Source: GWE2-42-39 sp942493345
Lineage (GTDB): Bacteria > Bacteroidota > Bacteroidia > Bacteroidales > Prolixibacteraceae
Assembly (NCBI GenBank): GCA_942493345.1
Contig: OW818695.1
Coordinates: 4,065,359 to 4,129,358 of the forward strand
Length of the DNA: 64,000 bases
Direction: 5' to 3'
The notes under the pieces were generated by a model that did not search any database, was not told the DNA's origin, and saw nothing but the letters and a program-made list of their open reading frames with translations. Of this stretch, positions 34,627-42,956 are shown in pieces. Position numbers and translations under genes: made by a program. Within the stretch, counting starts at the first letter, position 1; every line of letters begins with the position of its first letter.

Positions 34627-35601
34627 TTATTCTTGCTTTTTGCTATCTTCTCCTGCAATCGATTCTCGCATTGACGTATCAGCCATGATGTTTTTGTACT
34701 TCATGTAATCCATAATTCCAAGGTTTCCACTCCGAAAAGCTTCAGCAATAGCAAGCGGAATTTGCACCTCAGCTTCAATTACTTTAGCACGTGCTTCCTG
34801 TGCTTTGGCAATCATTTCCTGTTCGAGGGCGACAGCCATTGCCCGGCGTTCTTCAGCTTTTGCCTGCGCAATATTTTTATCAGCTTCAGCCTGGTCCATC
34901 TGAAGTACCGCGCCAATGTTTTTACCGATGTCGATATCGGCAATATCAATTGAAAGTATTTCGAATGCAGTACCGGCATCCAATCCTTTATCCAATACAA
35001 CTTTCGAAATTGAATCGGGATTTTCCAATACCGATTTATGACTGAACGATGATCCGATGGATGAAACAATACCTTCGCCAACACGGGCAAGTACGGTTTC
35101 TTCACCAGCCCCACCGACCAATTGTTTAATATTCGCACGAACGGTAACACGGGCCCGGCAAATCAACTGAATACCATCTTTCGAAACAGCGCTTACAGGA
35201 GGCGTATCGATCACTTTCGGATTTACCGACATTTGTACTGCTTCGAAAACATCGCGGCCTGCCAAATCGATTGCAGTAGCCATATTAAACGGCAATTCGA
35301 TGTTTGCTTTGGCCGCAGATACCAGCGCATGAACCACCTTTGCAACTTGCCCTCCGGCCAGATAATGAGCCTCCAGGCTATTTCGGTTCAGCGGTACGTC
35401 GGCTTTGGTACCTTCGATCAGCGCACGAACAATAACTGACGGCGGCACTTTCCGGAACCGCATCAGGAACAATTGCAGAAGAGAAATATGAACGCCGGAA
35501 ACCAGCGCCGAAAACCACAACCCGATTGGGATATAGTATAAAATAATGATCAACAGGACAATGATCCCGGCAATCAATCCAAATGCTCCGTAAAATTCCA
35601 T
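34627..35601 (-). CDS. floA: Flotillin-like protein FloA
   Basis: Membrane scaffold protein of lipid-ordered microdomains. It has a hydrophobic hairpin at residues 5-50 (GLIAGIIVLLIIILYYIP and a second re-entrant part). An SPFH/PHB-type domain follows, including DVPLNRNSLEAHYLAGGQVAKV, DLAGRDVFEAVQMSVNPKVIDTPPVSAV and ICRARVTVRANIKQLVGGAGEETVLARVGEG. The C-terminal coiled coil has EA-rich repeats (AEADKNIAQAKAEERRAMA). The 324-residue length matches the former UPF0365 family. It starts 5 nt after the nfeD stop, the usual NfeD-flotillin pairing. Confidence 0.95.
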   Translation of the reverse strand: MEFYGAFGLIAGIIVLLIIILYYIPIGLWFSALVSGVHISLLQLFLMRFRKVPPSVIVRALIEGTKADVPLNRNSLEAHYLAGGQVAKVVHALVSAAKANIELPFNMATAIDLAGRDVFEAVQMSVNPKVIDTPPVSAVSKDGIQLICRARVTVRANIKQLVGGAGEETVLARVGEGIVSSIGSSFSHKSVLENPDSISKVVLDKGLDAGTAFEILSIDIADIDIGKNIGAVLQMDQAEADKNIAQAKAEERRAMAVALEQEMIAKAQEARAKVIEAEVQIPLAIAEAFRSGNLGIMDYMKYKNIMADTSMRESIAGEDSKKQE

Positions 35602-35606
35602 TTGTT

Positions 35607-36074
35607 TTAGTTTATAGGTTCAACAATAATTTGCGTGCGTAAAATTCCGATCACCTTTACTTTTGTTTGCTGATCGATAAAACTGCCGGTTGATTTGGCT
35701 TCGAAAACTGCCCCGCCAACCCGCACTTTCCCGATTGGAGCAAGACGGCTCACCGTCATGCCTTCATCGCCAAGATTGACACTTTCTGCTTTTATTTCAG
35801 AAGAAGTGCCGGTAATTTTTGAATCGAGCATCATTTTTTTGCCCATGCGGGTTTTAAACATGCGATAAACCAGAATTGGGGAAACAATCAATACAAATAT
35901 CAACGCGATTATTCCGGCGACTGTGCCATAACTTTTAAAAGCCAGGTAAACAGCGGCTCCCAACATTAATAAACCGCCAATTCCGGCAATTGTAATACCC
36001 GGAAGAATGGCAAACTCGATGAGCAAAAGCACAATTCCAAGGAAAACCAGAAAAATAATAACCAGAATGTCCAT
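35607..36074 (-). CDS. NfeD-family membrane protein
   Basis: A short NfeD (155 residues) of the type without the ClpP-like protease domain. Residues 1-75 form three to four membrane segments (DILVIIFLVFLGIVLLLIEF, ITIAGIGGLLMLGAAVYLAF, VAGIIALIFVLIVSPILVY). They are followed by an OB-fold domain with LGDEGMTVSRLAPIGKVRVGG and VFEAKSTGSFIDQQTKVKVIG. It is encoded directly upstream of the flotillin and is thought to work with it in membrane microdomains. Confidence 0.93.
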   Translation of the reverse strand: MDILVIIFLVFLGIVLLLIEFAILPGITIAGIGGLLMLGAAVYLAFKSYGTVAGIIALIFVLIVSPILVYRMFKTRMGKKMMLDSKITGTSSEIKAESVNLGDEGMTVSRLAPIGKVRVGGAVFEAKSTGSFIDQQTKVKVIGILRTQIIVEPIN

Positions 36075-36182
36075 AAATAATAAGTATAAGTCAGAAAAAG
36101 TATAAAAACGAGAGAAGTCGTTGAAGCCAATGAATGGAAAAAACCTTCAGAAAACAGATTTTCCGGTAAAGAAATAATTACG

Positions 36183-36458
36183 TTAATCGATGGTTGCTTT
36201 CAATTCACGGTCGACCAATGCTTTTCTCATTGGACTAAGATACGTAAAACTTCCCTTTTTAACATCACATTGTCCTTTGTAATGAACCAACATGGTACAT
36301 TGTATGGCTTGGTTGACTTCATGCTCACAAACGTCAATCAATGCATCAATTACATACTCAAACGTATGATAGTCGTCGTTATGAAGAATAAGGAAACGAT
36401 CTTCTTTCAATTTCCCTTCTTCCGTTATTTTGTTTCTTGTTTTCTCTTTTGCAGCCAT
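36183..36458 (-). CDS. clpS: ATP-dependent Clp protease adaptor ClpS
   Basis: Adaptor that delivers N-degron substrates to ClpAP/ClpCP. The core FLILHNDDYHTFEYVIDALIDVC carries the NDD motif and hydrophobic N-degron pocket residues. The second half CTMLVHYKGQCDVKKG carries the conserved His and Lys. I prefer the start at MAAKEKTRNK (91 residues), one base after the stop of the upstream SPOR gene. MANK four codons earlier is also possible and would overlap that gene by 11 bases. A still earlier in-frame ATG would lie deep inside the upstream gene. Translational coupling to that gene is likely. Confidence 0.92.
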   Translation of the reverse strand: MAAKEKTRNKITEEGKLKEDRFLILHNDDYHTFEYVIDALIDVCEHEVNQAIQCTMLVHYKGQCDVKKGSFTYLSPMRKALVDRELKATID

Positions 36459-36459
36459 T

Positions 36460-37809
36460 TTATTCGCCATTAATTTTCCGGGCTTCAGCAATCGTAATCC
36501 GCACGCCATCGTTATAAGCAGCGACACTTGCATTTTTAATGCCTTCCAGTTTCACCTGCTTTTGCATTTCAACCGCATCAGTATACGAACGCAATTCGCC
36601 GGTTGTATATACTGTGACGCCTTTCTCGTCGGTATAGTTGCTTATCTTCCTGATTAACGACAACTTTTTAAATAAACGTTGAGCCCACTCCGGAGGTTCT
36701 TTACTGAAAGCGCCGATCTGTATTTTGTATACAACTCCCTTATTTACTAAATCTTCCTCTTTCGGCTTCTCTTTTTCGATAACAGGCAACACAATATTTT
36801 CGGGAGGCAACAACCCAATTTTATCTTGTTTTCCGGCGCGTAATAATTCCAGACTATCGGTAATTGCCTGATTTTGGGCAAGTAATTTTTCTACTTCATC
36901 GGAAGATGGATTTTCCCAATATGTATTTTCAACCTGATGAGCAATTAAATTGTATTCGGGTATTTCCCGGTTCAGTGAAATAATTTTTTGCTCGTTGTCG
37001 AGTATTTGCCCGGTCAGCAATTGTTTTTCATCCGGAACAGCATGAGTATATTTTCCTCGTAAATTATCAGTAACCAATATTATCGAATCAAGTTCCTGTT
37101 TTTTTAGCCATCCTTTCACGAAACTTATTTGTGCTTCGGCGCTCCGAAACTGGCGGATTTTCATGTATTGAATCTCAGGGGTTACCTGAAAAACAATGAT
37201 CGAATCGTATAATCCGGCAGGAATAACAAAATTCTCCACGACCTTTTTTTGTTCTGAAATTTTGATTGTATCAGCGACCGTTGCCTCCGCAACAAAACTG
37301 ATATTTTTCACAGAATCGACAACCTGTGCCTCTTCGTTTTTAACAACAAAAGGGTTAGCGCCACGTTCGCACAGTTCAATCAGTTTCTGATAATCGACCG
37401 TTTTTTTTGTTTTGCCATTCGCTTCTTTTTCGAAACGATGATAATAATTGAGCGCCGATAAATAATCATTTTCAGCATGAAACGCCATTCCCAGGTAGTA
37501 ATAAATTTTATCGGGATTATTCCTGTTGACGGAATTCAACAATACATCACAGGTGCGGGTTCCGTAATTTTTTGTTTCAACCAGGCTGGCACCCAGATAA
37601 TAATTCAGCATTTTATCTTCGGGATGCAAACGGATTAAATCTTCAAAAACCGGCAATGCCTCATCGAATTTACCTTCATCGAAAAGAGAAATAGCTTTTT
37701 GTTGCGGATCGTCGGACGAACGAACCGGTTCCCCCGCATTCATAAACGAAGGCGAAACCAATTGAAAAACAGACAGTAGGATTATATAAAGAAGAAATCG
37801 TTTAAACAT
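36460..37809 (-). CDS. TPR and SPOR-domain envelope protein
   Basis: The start is placed at MFKRFLLYIILLSVFQLV, which gives a signal peptide; an upstream in-frame ATG adds 15 unrelated residues. Residues about 35-145 contain TPR-like helices (AISLFDEGKFDEALPVFEDL and NYYLGASLVETKNYG). The middle (150-355) is a charged, low-similarity region. The C-terminal 80 residues are a SPOR domain: VVYKIQIGAFSKEPPEWAQR through YTDAVEMQKQVKLEGIKNA. SPOR domains bind peptidoglycan lacking stem peptides at division sites, so a cell-wall-bound periplasmic scaffold is likely. It is immediately upstream of clpS. Confidence 0.82.
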   Translation of the reverse strand: MFKRFLLYIILLSVFQLVSPSFMNAGEPVRSSDDPQQKAISLFDEGKFDEALPVFEDLIRLHPEDKMLNYYLGASLVETKNYGTRTCDVLLNSVNRNNPDKIYYYLGMAFHAENDYLSALNYYHRFEKEANGKTKKTVDYQKLIELCERGANPFVVKNEEAQVVDSVKNISFVAEATVADTIKISEQKKVVENFVIPAGLYDSIIVFQVTPEIQYMKIRQFRSAEAQISFVKGWLKKQELDSIILVTDNLRGKYTHAVPDEKQLLTGQILDNEQKIISLNREIPEYNLIAHQVENTYWENPSSDEVEKLLAQNQAITDSLELLRAGKQDKIGLLPPENIVLPVIEKEKPKEEDLVNKGVVYKIQIGAFSKEPPEWAQRLFKKLSLIRKISNYTDEKGVTVYTTGELRSYTDAVEMQKQVKLEGIKNASVAAYNDGVRITIAEARKINGE

Positions 37810-37931
37810 ACAGGTTTGGTTGATTAAGGCATTAAAATTACAAAAATTGTACAAAGGACTTTAAAAATGAGCGACCAAATTAGCACAATATTTTTCGATA
37901 GATATTTCTTATTCCTTATTGAGATTATTGA

Positions 37932-37963
37932 TTTGACAATCATTTGTTTATACAGTATTTTTG
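37932..37963 (+). promoter_or_regulatory. Promoter of candidate small RNA copy 2
   Basis: TTTG at 37932-37935, 20 nt, then TATTTTTG at 37956-37963 is a near-perfect Bacteroidota promoter. It points away from the SPOR gene and the next plus-strand gene starts 345 nt later, beyond a terminator. Confidence 0.65.
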
Positions 37964-37969
37964 ATTCAG

Positions 37970-38106
37970 AAAAAAGAATCAATACTTAATGAACCGATAG
38001 TTGCACAAAAAGGGAATAGAAGAAATTGGTAGTTTGGTTTGGGTTAGTTTGGTTAGTTTATAGTTGGGTTATTTGAAAGAGGAGTTGAAGTCTCCTCTTT
38101 TTTTTT
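37970..38106 (+). ncRNA. Candidate small RNA (GUUUAGUUAG family, copy 2)
   Basis: About 137 nt between a strong promoter and a strong intrinsic terminator, with no open frame of note. The 3' half has a G/T-only tract, GTTTGGTTTGGGTTAGTTTG and more (about 38031-38070). It is followed by a perfect 9-bp stem AAAGAGGAG/CTCCTCTTT (38076-38084, 38092-38100) and six more T. The tract-then-terminator arrangement matches the minus-strand candidate at 34361-34470, although the stems differ. It could instead be an unusually long untranslated leader that is attenuated before the radical SAM gene. Confidence 0.5.
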
Positions 38107-38308
38107 ACAATCGTATTTCGATTTGTATTAATATTGCACAAATTTTCAGGCAAAATATGTTGACAATCATCCATAACATGCATGTATTGCAAGGTTTCAC
38201 GCGAAGCCGCAGGTTCCTCATTTGCCTGATTATTTTTTCTGAATTTTAAGAAATCTCCCTTCCTGCCCCTTTTTCTCAACATTGAATTTTTACTTATCCG
38301 AATAAAAA

Positions 38309-39673
38309 ATGAACACCTATCATTCGTTTTTGAATGAATTGATCAATGAAAACCATTCCACTTTCAGGAAATTTGAAAACCTGAAATGGATGAACCCCTA
38401 CCAGGCCCTTGATTGCGAAGCCGAAAGGGAAGAACTGATCCATTCGTTTTCAGAAAAAATAAAATACGAATTCAAGGATACCAAACCGTATATCAACCAA
38501 ATATCGAAAGGCTGCCAGTTGTGCGGGCAAGGCGAATGGTCGTGCCTGTTTATTACCGGACGGTGTAACGCCAACTGTTTTTACTGCCCGGCCCCACAGG
38601 ACAGCGACGATTTGCCGACAGCCCAAAAACTGGAGTTTGAAGATCCGCTGGTCTATGCCGATTTCATTAACTATTTCGGGTTTAAAGGATGCAGTTTCAG
38701 CGGGGGCGAACCGCTGCTGGCATTCGACCGCACCTTGCATTTTCTGAAAACCATCCGCAAAAACTGTTCTCCAGAATTGTATATGTGGATGTACACCAAC
38801 GGCATTCTGGCCAGCGAAGATAAATTCAAAGCGCTGGCCGACGCGGGGATCAACGAAGTACGTTTCGATATTGGCGCCACACAATACAACCTGAAAGGCT
38901 TGAAAAAAGCAAGCGGCATCATCCCGAACATTACGGTTGAAATTCCGGCCGTTCCCGAAGAACTCGACCGAATGAAAGAACTGACTCCGCAACTGTGGGA
39001 GGCCGGTGTTACCAACCTCAACCTGCACCAGCTCCGCCTGACCCAACACAACGTACAGAGACTTGCCGATCACGAATACACCTATTTGCATGGCGAACAA
39101 CCGTCGGTTTTTGAATCGGAAATGGCGGCTCTCGAAATCATCCGTTTTGTCGACGAAAACAACCTGAAAATGGGCGTTAACTACTGCAATTTTCAATACA
39201 AAACCAGGTTCCAGAAAGCCGGTTACCGCACCAAAGTTGCATCGAGAATATTTTCAGAAAATGAAACGGTTACCGAAAATGGGTTTATCCGAAAAATTCA
39301 TGTTCCCACTGATTCTTCAGTAAAACCGAATGCAAATGGATTGATTGAAACGCCCGATTCGTTCCGGTTTGTTTCCTTCGACGATTTTCTGAAAAACAAC
39401 CAGCAATACCCATTTGCAGTGATCGAGTATTCAGGAATTATTCTTCACAACCAGAAAAATAAACAGCCCCTTTTCGAGCTTCTGAATATAAATACCGAAA
39501 CCTATCCGTTCGAACGGGGAAAACCCTGCAACCCGGTGCTCCTGAACAACGAACAATTTCCGCTGTTCGTTGCTATATTAAACGAGAATGGCGAAAACAT
39601 ACCGGATGACCAGAACATGTTCACGATTTGGAAGCATGAAAAAATTGAATTCGGACGAAGGGATTATTTTTAA
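38309..39673 (+). CDS. Radical SAM protein of unknown reaction
   Basis: The cluster motif is CxxxCxxC at C86, C90 and C93 (GRCNANCFYC). The SAM-binding GGEPLL segment is in CSFSGGEPLLAFD, and the barrel continues with LYMWMYTNGILAS and GINEVRFDIGAT. Three further cysteines precede it (CQLCGQGEWSC, C69, C72, C79) and could bind a metal. The C-terminal 150 residues have no SPASM-type cysteine cluster. It is therefore not an anaerobic sulfatase maturase, despite the sulfatases in this window. The reaction is unknown. The gene is followed after 15 nt by a YkgJ-type cysteine-cluster protein, so the pair is probably functional together. Confidence 0.82.
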   Translation: MNTYHSFLNELINENHSTFRKFENLKWMNPYQALDCEAEREELIHSFSEKIKYEFKDTKPYINQISKGCQLCGQGEWSCLFITGRCNANCFYCPAPQDSDDLPTAQKLEFEDPLVYADFINYFGFKGCSFSGGEPLLAFDRTLHFLKTIRKNCSPELYMWMYTNGILASEDKFKALADAGINEVRFDIGATQYNLKGLKKASGIIPNITVEIPAVPEELDRMKELTPQLWEAGVTNLNLHQLRLTQHNVQRLADHEYTYLHGEQPSVFESEMAALEIIRFVDENNLKMGVNYCNFQYKTRFQKAGYRTKVASRIFSENETVTENGFIRKIHVPTDSSVKPNANGLIETPDSFRFVSFDDFLKNNQQYPFAVIEYSGIILHNQKNKQPLFELLNINTETYPFERGKPCNPVLLNNEQFPLFVAILNENGENIPDDQNMFTIWKHEKIEFGRRDYF

Positions 39674-39688
39674 ATTTATTATTCGAAT

Positions 39689-40297
39689 ATGAGTTACCTG
39701 ATTAAAACGGCCAAAAAGGTTGAAAAGGTTTTTTCGGAACTGGACAAACAGATAGCAGCTTTTCAGAACAAAAGCGGGCTGCACTGTGCCGCTACATGCA
39801 ACCAGTGCTGCATGAAAGAAGATTTGGAAACCTCGGTCCTCGAATTTTTGCCGCTGGCAGTTTACCTGTACGAGAATAATTTACACGAACAATTCCTCGA
39901 TGAACTGGCGAAAGGACACGATTACTGTGTTTGCCTGTCGCAACTGAAAGTGGAAGGAAAAGTTACCGGCTGCACCCAATACCAGCACCGGGGACTGATT
40001 TGCCGCCTGTTTGGTTTTTCGGGATTGACCGGGAAAACCGGCGAGAAAAAAATATACACCTGCAAGGTGATAAAAACCTGGCAGAAAGAGGAATACGAAT
40101 CCGCCCTTGCCCGCATCAACACGAAGCTAAAAATACCGATGGCGTCCGATTTTCAGATGAAGATGGACCAGATCGACCCCACGATGGCAAATGACTTTAA
40201 CCGGATCAACATCAGCATTGAGAAAGCGATTTCGAAGGTGGCGTATTATTACAGCAACCGGCCAAGCCGCCCAAAAGGATTCCCCAAAGCCAGTTAA
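39689..40297 (+). CDS. YkgJ-family cysteine-cluster protein
   Basis: A 202-residue protein with the metal-binding signature LHCAATCNQCCMKEDLETS near residue 32 and later cysteines in YCVCLSQL, VTGCTQYQHRGLICRLFG and TCKVIKTW. The family is thought to bind zinc or an iron-sulfur cluster; no activity has been established. The gene directly follows the radical SAM gene with a 15-nt gap, which suggests a shared pathway. The C terminus beyond residue 150 is helical and ends in a basic proline-rich tail. Confidence 0.82.
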   Translation: MSYLIKTAKKVEKVFSELDKQIAAFQNKSGLHCAATCNQCCMKEDLETSVLEFLPLAVYLYENNLHEQFLDELAKGHDYCVCLSQLKVEGKVTGCTQYQHRGLICRLFGFSGLTGKTGEKKIYTCKVIKTWQKEEYESALARINTKLKIPMASDFQMKMDQIDPTMANDFNRINISIEKAISKVAYYYSNRPSRPKGFPKAS

Positions 40298-40320
40298 CTG
40301 GCTTTTTCGTCCGGCCATAA

Positions 40321-40698
40321 TTATTTCACTGCGATGGTTTCAATTTCGATTAAAGCGCCCAGCGGCAATTCTTTTACGGCAAAAGCTGCGCGGGCCGGAG
40401 GATTTACCGCATAACAACTTCCGTACACTTCGTTCATGGCTTTGAAATTGGCCATGTCGCTCAGCAGACAGGTCGATTTCACCACATCCTGAAAAGCATA
40501 TCCGGCGGCTTCAAGTATTGAACCAATATTTTTTATTACCTGGGTGGTTTGCTCGGTAATACCGCCTTCTACCAATTTCCCGGTTGCAGGATCAATGGGA
40601 ATCTGTCCCGAAATATACAAAGTGCCGTTTATGTCAACGGCCTGGCTGTATGGCCCAATTGCGGCTGGCGCATGTTCTGTTTTAATAATTCGTTTCAT
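40321..40698 (-). CDS. ridA: RidA-family reactive enamine/imine deaminase
   Basis: Hydrolyses reactive 2-aminoacrylate-type intermediates released by PLP enzymes. The 125-residue protein shows the whole family pattern: AIGPYSQAVDINGTLYISGQ, the DVVKSTCLLSDMANFKAMNEVY helix, and NPPARAAFAVKELPLGALIEIE. This last segment carries the Arg that binds the substrate carboxylate and the conserved Glu. It is trimeric in known structures. It is convergent with the YkgJ gene 23 nt away. Confidence 0.95.
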   Translation of the reverse strand: MKRIIKTEHAPAAIGPYSQAVDINGTLYISGQIPIDPATGKLVEGGITEQTTQVIKNIGSILEAAGYAFQDVVKSTCLLSDMANFKAMNEVYGSCYAVNPPARAAFAVKELPLGALIEIETIAVK

Positions 40699-40758
40699 TC
40701 TGATATAGATTTTATTTGTTACAAGGTGTGAAAAATAACGAGCTACGGTGTATACCTT

Positions 40759-41544
40759 TCAAAAAAGAAGAGAAAAACCTGATTTACCTTTCTCAAACTT
40801 CATCAATTCCGACTCATAAAATTTAATCTGCTGGCGACATATAAAGTCCCTGAAGATATTCAAATCTTCTTTTTCTTCTGTTTCATTCAAGGCATCAATA
40901 TATGCAGCCCTGTCTTCTGTAAAAATCTTTATTAATGGTTCATGGTGATAAAGCTGAATATAATTCATTAGCAATCTCGATGTTCTGCCATTCCCATCAC
41001 CAAAAGGGTGGATATTTACGAAATTATAATGTATATCTGCTGATAATTTTATAATCTCATCGCCCGAAACCTTGTCAATTCTGTCATTTACGTTATCAAT
41101 AAGTTGCTGCAACAGCATTGGCACCTTGTGAAAATCAGGAAAATATTTTTTATCAACATACACCTGGGCCAATCTCAAATCGCCTTTCGAAGTATCGAAA
41201 CCGCCTGATATGGTATTGGCTATGCCTCCCGTCGATTTCATTACAAGGGCATTAATTTCCTGCATAAACCCGATTGAAAATTTTCGTTTATTAACGGCAT
41301 CCTCTTTTATTTTCAGGAAAGCATTATAATGGTCTTTAACCATCAAATGATCTGTTAATGATTTTCCCGGGGCTGTGATATTATTTTCAAGCAAGACTTT
41401 TGTATCGGTCTCAGAAAGTGAACAACCTTCAATTTTGGATGAATTGTAAACAATCGAAATCATGCAAAATTTCTCGTAATCAACCGAATCCATGATCCGT
41501 TGATTGATATATTGTTCCCTTAATATGTGTAGTTTATTCCACAT
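40759..41544 (-). CDS. Fic-domain protein with N-terminal inhibitory motif
   Basis: Predicted AMP-transferase (AMPylation) or related nucleotidyl transferase. The active-site motif HPFGDGNGRTSR (about residues 179-190) is a full HxFxDGNGRxxR match. An auto-inhibitory SxxxEG motif is present at S35-S-K-I-E39-G40. This places it among class II Fic proteins, in which the Glu blocks ATP binding. At 261 residues it lacks an obvious DNA-binding domain. It is AT-rich compared with the flanking housekeeping genes and is followed upstream on the same strand by the HEPN-like gene, 188 nt apart. It could act as a toxin or a regulator of a host protein. Confidence 0.88.
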   Translation of the reverse strand: MWNKLHILREQYINQRIMDSVDYEKFCMISIVYNSSKIEGCSLSETDTKVLLENNITAPGKSLTDHLMVKDHYNAFLKIKEDAVNKRKFSIGFMQEINALVMKSTGGIANTISGGFDTSKGDLRLAQVYVDKKYFPDFHKVPMLLQQLIDNVNDRIDKVSGDEIIKLSADIHYNFVNIHPFGDGNGRTSRLLMNYIQLYHHEPLIKIFTEDRAAYIDALNETEEKEDLNIFRDFICRQQIKFYESELMKFEKGKSGFSLLF

Positions 41545-41732
41545 TGCTTTTTTCGCAAATATACTGAAAATTATTACTTTGACTGTGAGTTCATGCGGTT
41601 ATCGGTGGTAAATGTTGCGCGACGATTCACAGAGTAATTTTCTGTCTGGAGGACTGAGAAATCGATGCGAGAATCTGCTCCCCACAAACCACCGCACGAA
41701 CTATTATAATCATACTGTGTTGAAACTGAATT

Positions 41733-42590
41733 TTATTTATCATTCCAATACCACCTTTTAAAATGTTCATCATATTTTACCCAGCCTATTTTATCAATGC
41801 CCATTTTACCAATTTCGGGGAAGACTACTTTTAATCCGTTATATCTTCCTTTTACTTTTTCTTGAAATTTCTCCAAATATTCTTTATTACAACGAATAAG
41901 ATGGTGGTATAAAAGTATGTTTTTATGAAATCGCACTTCCCAATCATTAAAACTGATTGCTTCAATTGTGTAATGCTTGCTCTCGTTCTTATTTGTCAAG
42001 ATTATTGAGTCATACATCAAGTAATATTGTGAATGTGCAATGGCATTTCTTATTTGACTAATATAAACTTCATTTATCAATTTATTGAATTTAGGTGAAA
42101 TTTTAGCCAAATTCTTTTGAATATTATCTTTTACTAATATTCTCCTTGTATTAAAAAATGACTGATTGTATTCCCAGTCATATTTTTCTCCCCGTGCTAA
42201 CCTTGCAATATTATAAAGCCTTCGTAAAATCAAATCTGTCTCCCAAAATTTTAGGTAAATAATGAGTTCATTTTCAATAAAATAATCTCGATCATTAGAA
42301 TTTAATAGCTTAACGTCCAGATCATCCTTTCTAAAAACCTTACATCCATATTGATTTATGAAATTATAAAAGCTATTGTAGCGAAATCCTATTATATCTG
42401 CTCCAATTTGATAGTTATCTATATCTAATCTTTTCAAAGTTTCTGGTGGATAATCAGTTTTTAAAGCATTCATAAGGACCAAAAGCAAATCTGTATCGTT
42501 CGACTGATGTGAATAAGCTTTAGCGAACAGTTCATCTACTGCACTTTTTACTTCATTATCATACTTTTCTATGGTCTCTTCGAATAACAT
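41733..42590 (-). CDS. AT-rich accessory protein with HEPN-like motif
   Basis: A 285-residue soluble protein that I cannot assign to a named family. A motif R181-N-A-I-A-H186 lies in a helical segment (EVYISQIRNAIAHSQYYLMY). This is the Rx4H pattern with Asn after Arg that marks HEPN ribonucleases and nucleotide-binding HEPN proteins. The rest is rich in Asn, Lys, Ile and Tyr, with strongly AT-rich codons, which suggests horizontal transfer. It is encoded on the same strand as the Fic gene. A toxin, abortive-infection or defence role is an inference from the motif and context. Confidence 0.6.
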   Translation of the reverse strand: MLFEETIEKYDNEVKSAVDELFAKAYSHQSNDTDLLLVLMNALKTDYPPETLKRLDIDNYQIGADIIGFRYNSFYNFINQYGCKVFRKDDLDVKLLNSNDRDYFIENELIIYLKFWETDLILRRLYNIARLARGEKYDWEYNQSFFNTRRILVKDNIQKNLAKISPKFNKLINEVYISQIRNAIAHSQYYLMYDSIILTNKNESKHYTIEAISFNDWEVRFHKNILLYHHLIRCNKEYLEKFQEKVKGRYNGLKVVFPEIGKMGIDKIGWVKYDEHFKRWYWNDK

Positions 42591-42956
42591 GATTATTTTC
42601 TGATAACATTAAAAATTTCATCCTACAATTCTACAAGATGCACAAGATCATGGAACTTTTTTAGCTTTCCTTATCCGTAAAAATACATTTATTTCCTCAT
42701 TCCCCGGCAACGGTTTCAATTCATAATGACTGGTTTTGAAAACAGGGGGAAAAGCCCGTCGTGAAAAACTTCTGTTCATAACTTACCGTTTTTACTGAGC
42801 TTTCGTGGCAAAAAGCACGAAAAAACCATTCGGCATTGCCTATAAACTGCCAATTTGTTAATAACTGCCCCAATAACTACTGATTATATCAGCCCGCACC
42901 GGTTGTTCTTTTTCAACTTTTTACCTAGTTTTATGCCTGACCATAAACCATTTGTC
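42591..42956. other. Spacer between accessory islet and nucleoside phosphorylase
   Basis: No gene seen. A short inverted repeat TTCGTG/CACGAA (about 42803-42821) is the only structure noted. Base composition returns from AT-rich to the local average across this stretch, so it may hold the islet boundary; no flanking direct repeat or integration site is obvious. Confidence 0.35.

Noticed and set aside
38309..39673. Radical SAM protein as the anaerobic sulfatase maturase
   Set aside because: It has the CxxxCxxC core but lacks the C-terminal SPASM cysteine cluster and is not linked to the sulfatases.
40759..41544. Fic protein as part of a classical Fic-antitoxin (FicT-FicA) operon
   Set aside because: The inhibitory motif is within the same polypeptide, so no separate small antitoxin gene is needed, and none was found beside it.
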